From positions 1 through 9,118 of the forward strand of contig NZ_JBAGBW010000039.1 of the NCBI RefSeq assembly GCF_039822205.1: a stretch of DNA of 9,118 bases, read 5' to 3'. This DNA comes from Thermodesulfobium sp. 4217-1 (GTDB lineage Bacteria > Thermodesulfobiota > Thermodesulfobiia > Thermodesulfobiales > Thermodesulfobiaceae). Every line of letters begins with the position of its first letter. Positions within the stretch are counted from its first letter, which is position 1. A model generated the notes under the pieces. It saw nothing but the letters and a program-made list of their open reading frames with translations, made no database searches and was not told where the DNA came from. The translations under genes were made by a program, and so were the position numbers. This document shows, in pieces, positions 6,915-9,118 of this stretch.

Positions 6915-8207
6915 TTAATGCAATTCAATATCTTTTGTCTCCTTTGACAGCAAAGCTGAAAGCATAACCAAAATTTCTCCAAATATTATAAACGCACTCC
7001 ACATATTTGGGAAATTAGAAGAGGAAATTTTAGTGAACACTAAGAGTATTGCCGTTCCCCAGTTTCCGAAGATAAACCCGAAGTTAAATGAGATGCCTAC
7101 CGCTGTGCTTCTAACGTGTGTAGAAAATCTTTCAGACAGATAAGTAGGTGTGACTCCATATAGCCCAGCGGAGAAGAAGCCTAATATGCTTGCAAATACA
7201 GCACAATATGTAAAGTTAGTTGTTTTTGAGATGATCTGAGTAGCAAATAATGAAATTATGATTGCTATCAAGGAAAATGTTATGACAGTTTTCCTTCTTC
7301 CGATATAGTCGCTCACAAAACCAGAAGAAAGATATCCAATTACAGCTGCAGTTAGCGCTATTATTACTACATATAGCGTTTGTGGAAAAGCAAAAAGTTT
7401 TCCTAATGCCAAAACGGTAGGGAAAAACCCAAGAGTTAAACCATAAATCCAGGACATTCCGACCATAAAAAGAATTCCTGTAAGAACCTCTTTCAAGGTT
7501 TCGCCATTTTTTAAAATTTCAGTCAAAGGCATTTTCTTAGTTTTGCCCTCTTCTTTCGCCCTTTCCCATTTTGCAGACTCTATCATTCTGTACTTTACAA
7601 CAAGAAGTGCAATGACTGTTAAGACTATCGAAGACCAGAACATCCATCTCCAGCCATAATTTGCAAAGCTCTCTTTTGGAATTGCATAGTGTAAAAATAA
7701 AAATAGTATAGCTGCAACCAAGAAACCTACTGCATATCCTGCCTGTATTGCTCCTCCCCAACGCCCTCTCTTATTTTTTTCTGCAGATTCTACTATGATA
7801 ACTGCGCTATTGCTGTATTCTCCTCCTGCAAATATGCCAGTCAATGCCCTTAAAAATGTTAGTAAAATTGGAGCCCAAACGCCTATACTATGATAGTTTG
7901 GCAAGAATCCTGTAAGAAATACAGAAAGCCCTAATCCAGCTACTGCAGCAAATATTGCTTTTCTTCTGCCAATTTTGTCGCCAAGAATACCGAAAAGTAT
8001 CCCCCCTAAAGGTCTAAAAACCAGTGTAATGGTATAAATGCTCCATACTCCTATAATGGCTATTGCAGAACTCTTTGGAAAAAACTGAGGTGCAAGAATA
8101 GGTATTAACAAGAACATCATACTTAGATCAAAGCCGTCCACCATCCAGCCAATAAATGCGCCCGGATAGACATTCCATGGATTAATCTTTTTTTGATCAG
8201 CTTCCAT
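6915..8207 (-). CDS. MFS organic-acid:H+ symporter, TcuC-like by position
   Basis: An inner-membrane transporter of about 430 residues with a 12-helix pattern. GWMVDGFDLSM (about 20-30) in the first helix, GDKIGRRK (76-83) between helices 2 and 3, and RALTGIFAGGEYSNS (120-134) followed by a Glu and RGRWGG place it among the metabolite/sialate/lactate-type H+ symporters. The tricarballylate carrier TcuC and citrate carriers are related. It is the first gene of the operon, 16 bases ahead of tcuA, which makes uptake of the TcuA substrate its likely job. The symbol tcuC is withheld because orthology cannot be judged by eye. Ribosome sites GGGAGG and AAAGGGG stand 10 and 5 bases before the ATG. 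It is a different MFS branch from the carrier at 704-2089, so the two are not a recent duplication. Confidence 0.82.
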   Translation of the reverse strand: MEADQKKINPWNVYPGAFIGWMVDGFDLSMMFLLIPILAPQFFPKSSAIAIIGVWSIYTITLVFRPLGGILFGILGDKIGRRKAIFAAVAGLGLSVFLTGFLPNYHSIGVWAPILLTFLRALTGIFAGGEYSNSAVIIVESAEKNKRGRWGGAIQAGYAVGFLVAAILFLFLHYAIPKESFANYGWRWMFWSSIVLTVIALLVVKYRMIESAKWERAKEEGKTKKMPLTEILKNGETLKEVLTGILFMVGMSWIYGLTLGFFPTVLALGKLFAFPQTLYVVIIALTAAVIGYLSSGFVSDYIGRRKTVITFSLIAIIISLFATQIISKTTNFTYCAVFASILGFFSAGLYGVTPTYLSERFSTHVRSTAVGISFNFGFIFGNWGTAILLVFTKISSSNFPNMWSAFIIFGEILVMLSALLSKETKDIELH

Positions 8208-8230
8208 TTGCCCCTTTACCTCCCAAATTT

Positions 8231-8252
8231 ATTTGTGTTAAACAAATCAATT
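8231..8252. repeat. Inverted repeat in the operon leader, overlapping the 9-mer AAATCAATT
   Basis: ATTTGT-GTTAA-ACAAAT (8231-8247) is a 6-bp inverted repeat just downstream of the candidate operon promoter. It overlaps AAATCAATT (8244-8252), the same 9-mer that forms one arm of the palindrome in front of the cupin gene (8425-8433). This could be a repressor site, but short repeats arise easily in such AT-rich DNA. Confidence 0.3.
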
Positions 8253-8264
8253 AGATATTTATAT

Positions 8265-8293
8265 ATCTTAAATTATATTATCTTTATGTTCAA
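8265..8293 (-). promoter_or_regulatory. Candidate promoter of the tcu/prp operon
   Basis: On the minus strand TTGAAC (288-293 of the 8000s, i.e. 8288-8293) and TAAGAT (8265-8270) are separated by 17 bases, placing a transcription start near 8258, about 50 bases before the first gene. A perfect TATAAT also lies inside the spacer but has no good -35 partner. The sequence is AT-rich, so the choice is tentative. Confidence 0.4.
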
Positions 8294-8311
8294 TATGCTT
8301 AAAAAGTAAGA

Positions 8312-8324
8312 CACGACGATCGTG
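8312..8324. promoter_or_regulatory. GC-rich short palindrome between divergent genes, candidate operator
   Basis: CACGA-CGA-TCGTG is a perfect 5-bp inverted repeat (an alternative centre gives ACGATCGT). It stands out as a GC-rich island in an AT-rich intergenic region. It lies about 20 bases upstream of the candidate -35 of the operon, a typical activator position. No regulator gene is present in the window to link it to. Confidence 0.3.
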
Positions 8325-8358
8325 CTGATAACTTATATAGCTTCTTTAAAGATAAGAG

Positions 8359-8390
8359 GTTAAATATTAACTGAGAAAGTTAAGATAACT
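8359..8390. promoter_or_regulatory. Two tandem 13-bp inverted repeats, candidate operator pair
   Basis: GTTAA-ATA-TTAAC (8359-8371) and AGTTA-AGA-TAACT (8378-8390) have centres 19 bases apart and share GTTA/TAAC half-sites. The second overlaps the candidate -35 box of the cupin promoter, which would suit repression. One such repeat could be chance; the similar pair is somewhat more suggestive. Confidence 0.35.
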
Positions 8391-8409
8391 CTAAAAATTT
8401 TCCTATAAA
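8380..8409 (+). promoter_or_regulatory. Candidate promoter of the cupin gene
   Basis: TTAAGA (8380-8385) and TATAAA (8404-8409) are 18 bases apart, giving a start near 8416 and a leader of about 65 bases. The -35 box has four of six matches, so this is tentative. Confidence 0.35.
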
Positions 8410-8424
8410 CATTGTGGTAAAATT

Positions 8425-8444
8425 AAATCAATTGAAATTGATTT
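8425..8444. promoter_or_regulatory. 20-bp palindrome in the cupin leader, candidate operator
   Basis: AAATCAATT-GA-AATTGATTT has two perfect 9-bp arms around a 2-base centre. The tiny loop argues against an RNA hairpin and for a dimeric DNA-binding protein. It sits between the candidate promoter and the ribosome site, a position suited to repression. One arm recurs at 8244-8252 in front of the oppositely transcribed operon. Confidence 0.45.
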
Positions 8445-8482
8445 TTAGGGAAGGGCTGTTTTTAATTAAAAGGAGGTAAACA

Positions 8483-8827
8483 ATGAAACCTATTTTTTTT
8501 AGATCGGCACAAAGCTACGAGCCTCAAAAAGATTGGAAGCGCACAAGCCTTTGCAATCAAGAATCCATATCAATAGAACATTTTGTAAAGCCTCCACATC
8601 ATTCTTCTCCAGAACACTTTCACCCTAGCGCTCAAATTTTAGTTGTGTTAAAGGGCAAAATGTCTGTAAAAAACCAGGATAGCGAAGTCGTGCTATCGGA
8701 AAACGATTGCGTATATATAGAGCCGAACGAAATGCACACTGTAGTAAACGTATTAGATGAACCCTCAATTGGCCTTGATATTTTTGTGCCTGGCAGGGAT
8801 TTTAGCTTTTGGCTAAATAAGCTATAA
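8483..8827 (+). CDS. Small single-domain cupin protein
   Basis: A 114-residue protein made of one beta-barrel cupin domain, probably cytoplasmic, with no signal peptide. Cupin motif 1 reads HHSSPEHFHPSAQILVVLKG (about 39-58), with metal-ligand candidates His45 and His47. The usual Glu of this motif is Gln51. Motif 2 is EPNEMHTVVN (80-89), with His85. The ligand set HxH...Q...H is common in small cupins that bind Fe, Mn or Zn. AGGAGGT (8471-8477) stands five bases before the ATG, fixing the start. It is divergent from the tcu/prp operon and shares its regulatory region, so co-regulation is possible. Small cupins serve as isomerases, decarboxylases, dioxygenases or ligand sensors. I cannot choose among these, and no DNA-binding domain is present. 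Confidence 0.75.
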   Translation: MKPIFFRSAQSYEPQKDWKRTSLCNQESISIEHFVKPPHHSSPEHFHPSAQILVVLKGKMSVKNQDSEVVLSENDCVYIEPNEMHTVVNVLDEPSIGLDIFVPGRDFSFWLNKL

Positions 8828-9001
8828 ATTATCTAAAATATTTAACATGTGTATCGATTGATAGATAATACATATCATTACCTTACCTGTTAAGGTACTT
8901 GATACATTTCAACCTGTTTAAGTTGCGAATCTAATATATGAAAAAATAATCTGAATTATAAAAATATGATTTCAATAATCAAATAATAAAAAATTCTTTA
9001 A
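8828..9001. other. AT-rich intergenic stretch with a weak hairpin, no gene seen
   Basis: All frames are broken by frequent stops and I see no RNA gene. TACCTTA-CCTGT-TAAGGTA (8879-8897) is a 7-bp inverted repeat that could end the cupin transcript, but no T-tract follows. A related CAACCTGTTTAAGTTG (8910-8925) repeats the core ACCTGTT(T)AAG, so the pair may instead be a protein-binding site. Part of the right end could be the decayed start of the radC-like gene. Confidence 0.4.
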
Positions 9002-9118
9002 TCTAATCGACCTCGTGAAAAGATGGAAAAATAGGGTCAAAGGCTCTATCAAATCTTGAACTCTTTGCTGTTATTTTGGGGAGCGGAATAAGGGAAAAGA
9101 TGTTTTTGAAGTAGCCAA
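9002..9118 (+). pseudogene. radC: RadC/UPF0758-family gene, N-terminal fragment with two frameshifts, cut by the window edge
   Basis: The plus strand encodes the RadC N-terminal region in three consecutive frames. RPREKMEK is read at 9008-9031 and stops at TAG 9032-9034. GSKALSNLELFAVILGSGI is read at 9034-9090. GKDVFEVA is read at 9093-9116 and runs off the edge. Joined, they match the RadC pattern RPRE.L...G...LS..ELLA.LLG.G..G..V..LA. Each junction is repaired by adding one base (TA to TAT/TAC for Tyr, and AG to a Lys or Arg codon), so two single-base deletions explain the breaks. No start codon or ribosome site is seen upstream, where TAA closes the frame at 8999-9001. RadC proteins have a C-terminal JAB/MPN metalloprotease-like domain, and their role is uncertain. 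Sequencing errors are an alternative to real decay, but two within 60 bases beside intact genes makes a pseudogene likelier. Confidence 0.72.

Noticed and set aside
8208-8482. Riboswitch or leader peptide in the divergent region
   Set aside because: I found no conserved riboswitch core or small frame with a ribosome site, only short palindromes.
9003-9117. Minus-strand open frame of about 37 codons running in from the right edge
   Set aside because: The plus strand of the same bases encodes a clear RadC N-terminus once two deletions are allowed, so the minus frame is a shadow.

Overview
The window looks like a piece of a low-GC bacterial chromosome. The strong AGGAGG ribosome sites, a near-consensus TTGACA/TACAAT promoter and a long Rho-independent-type hairpin argue for a bacterium rather than an archaeon. 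The species cannot be named from this sequence. An anaerobic or thermophilic lifestyle is possible but not shown.

Layout. (1) Positions 1-304, minus strand: the 5' end of an IS200/IS605-type element, with the start of tnpB running off the left edge and an imperfect end hairpin at 244-304. (2) About 306-494, minus strand: the first ~60 codons of a second isocitrate lyase/PEP mutase family gene, cut off by that element. (3) 704-2089, plus strand: an MFS transporter with its own promoter, ending at a perfect 14-bp hairpin (2110-2159) that can terminate transcription from both sides. (4) 2164-8207, minus strand: a tight five-gene operon, in transcription order an MFS organic-acid transporter (TcuC-like), tcuA, tcuB, a prpD-family gene and prpB. 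(5) 8208-8482: a divergent regulatory region with several inverted repeats. (6) 8483-8827, plus strand: a small single-domain cupin. (7) 8828-9001: AT-rich, no gene seen. (8) 9002-9118, plus strand: the start of a frameshifted radC-like pseudogene running off the right edge.

How the genes work together. TcuA and TcuB are the flavoprotein dehydrogenase and the Fe-S/membrane electron-transfer partner known from tricarballylate use, which makes cis-aconitate. PrpD and PrpB are the 2-methylcitrate dehydratase and 2-methylisocitrate lyase of the methylcitrate cycle. Here the two sets are fused into one operon, with no methylcitrate synthase (prpC), no prpE and no aconitase in the window. The simplest inference is a linear route: import of a tricarboxylate, oxidation to an aconitate-type alkene, hydration by the PrpD-family enzyme, and cleavage by PrpB to succinate plus a 2-oxo acid (pyruvate if the substrate is methylated, glyoxylate if not). 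Electrons would go through TcuB to the quinone pool. The substrate and direction are not proven. The intact operon lies between two decaying genes: the IS-interrupted lyase on the left and frameshifted radC on the right.
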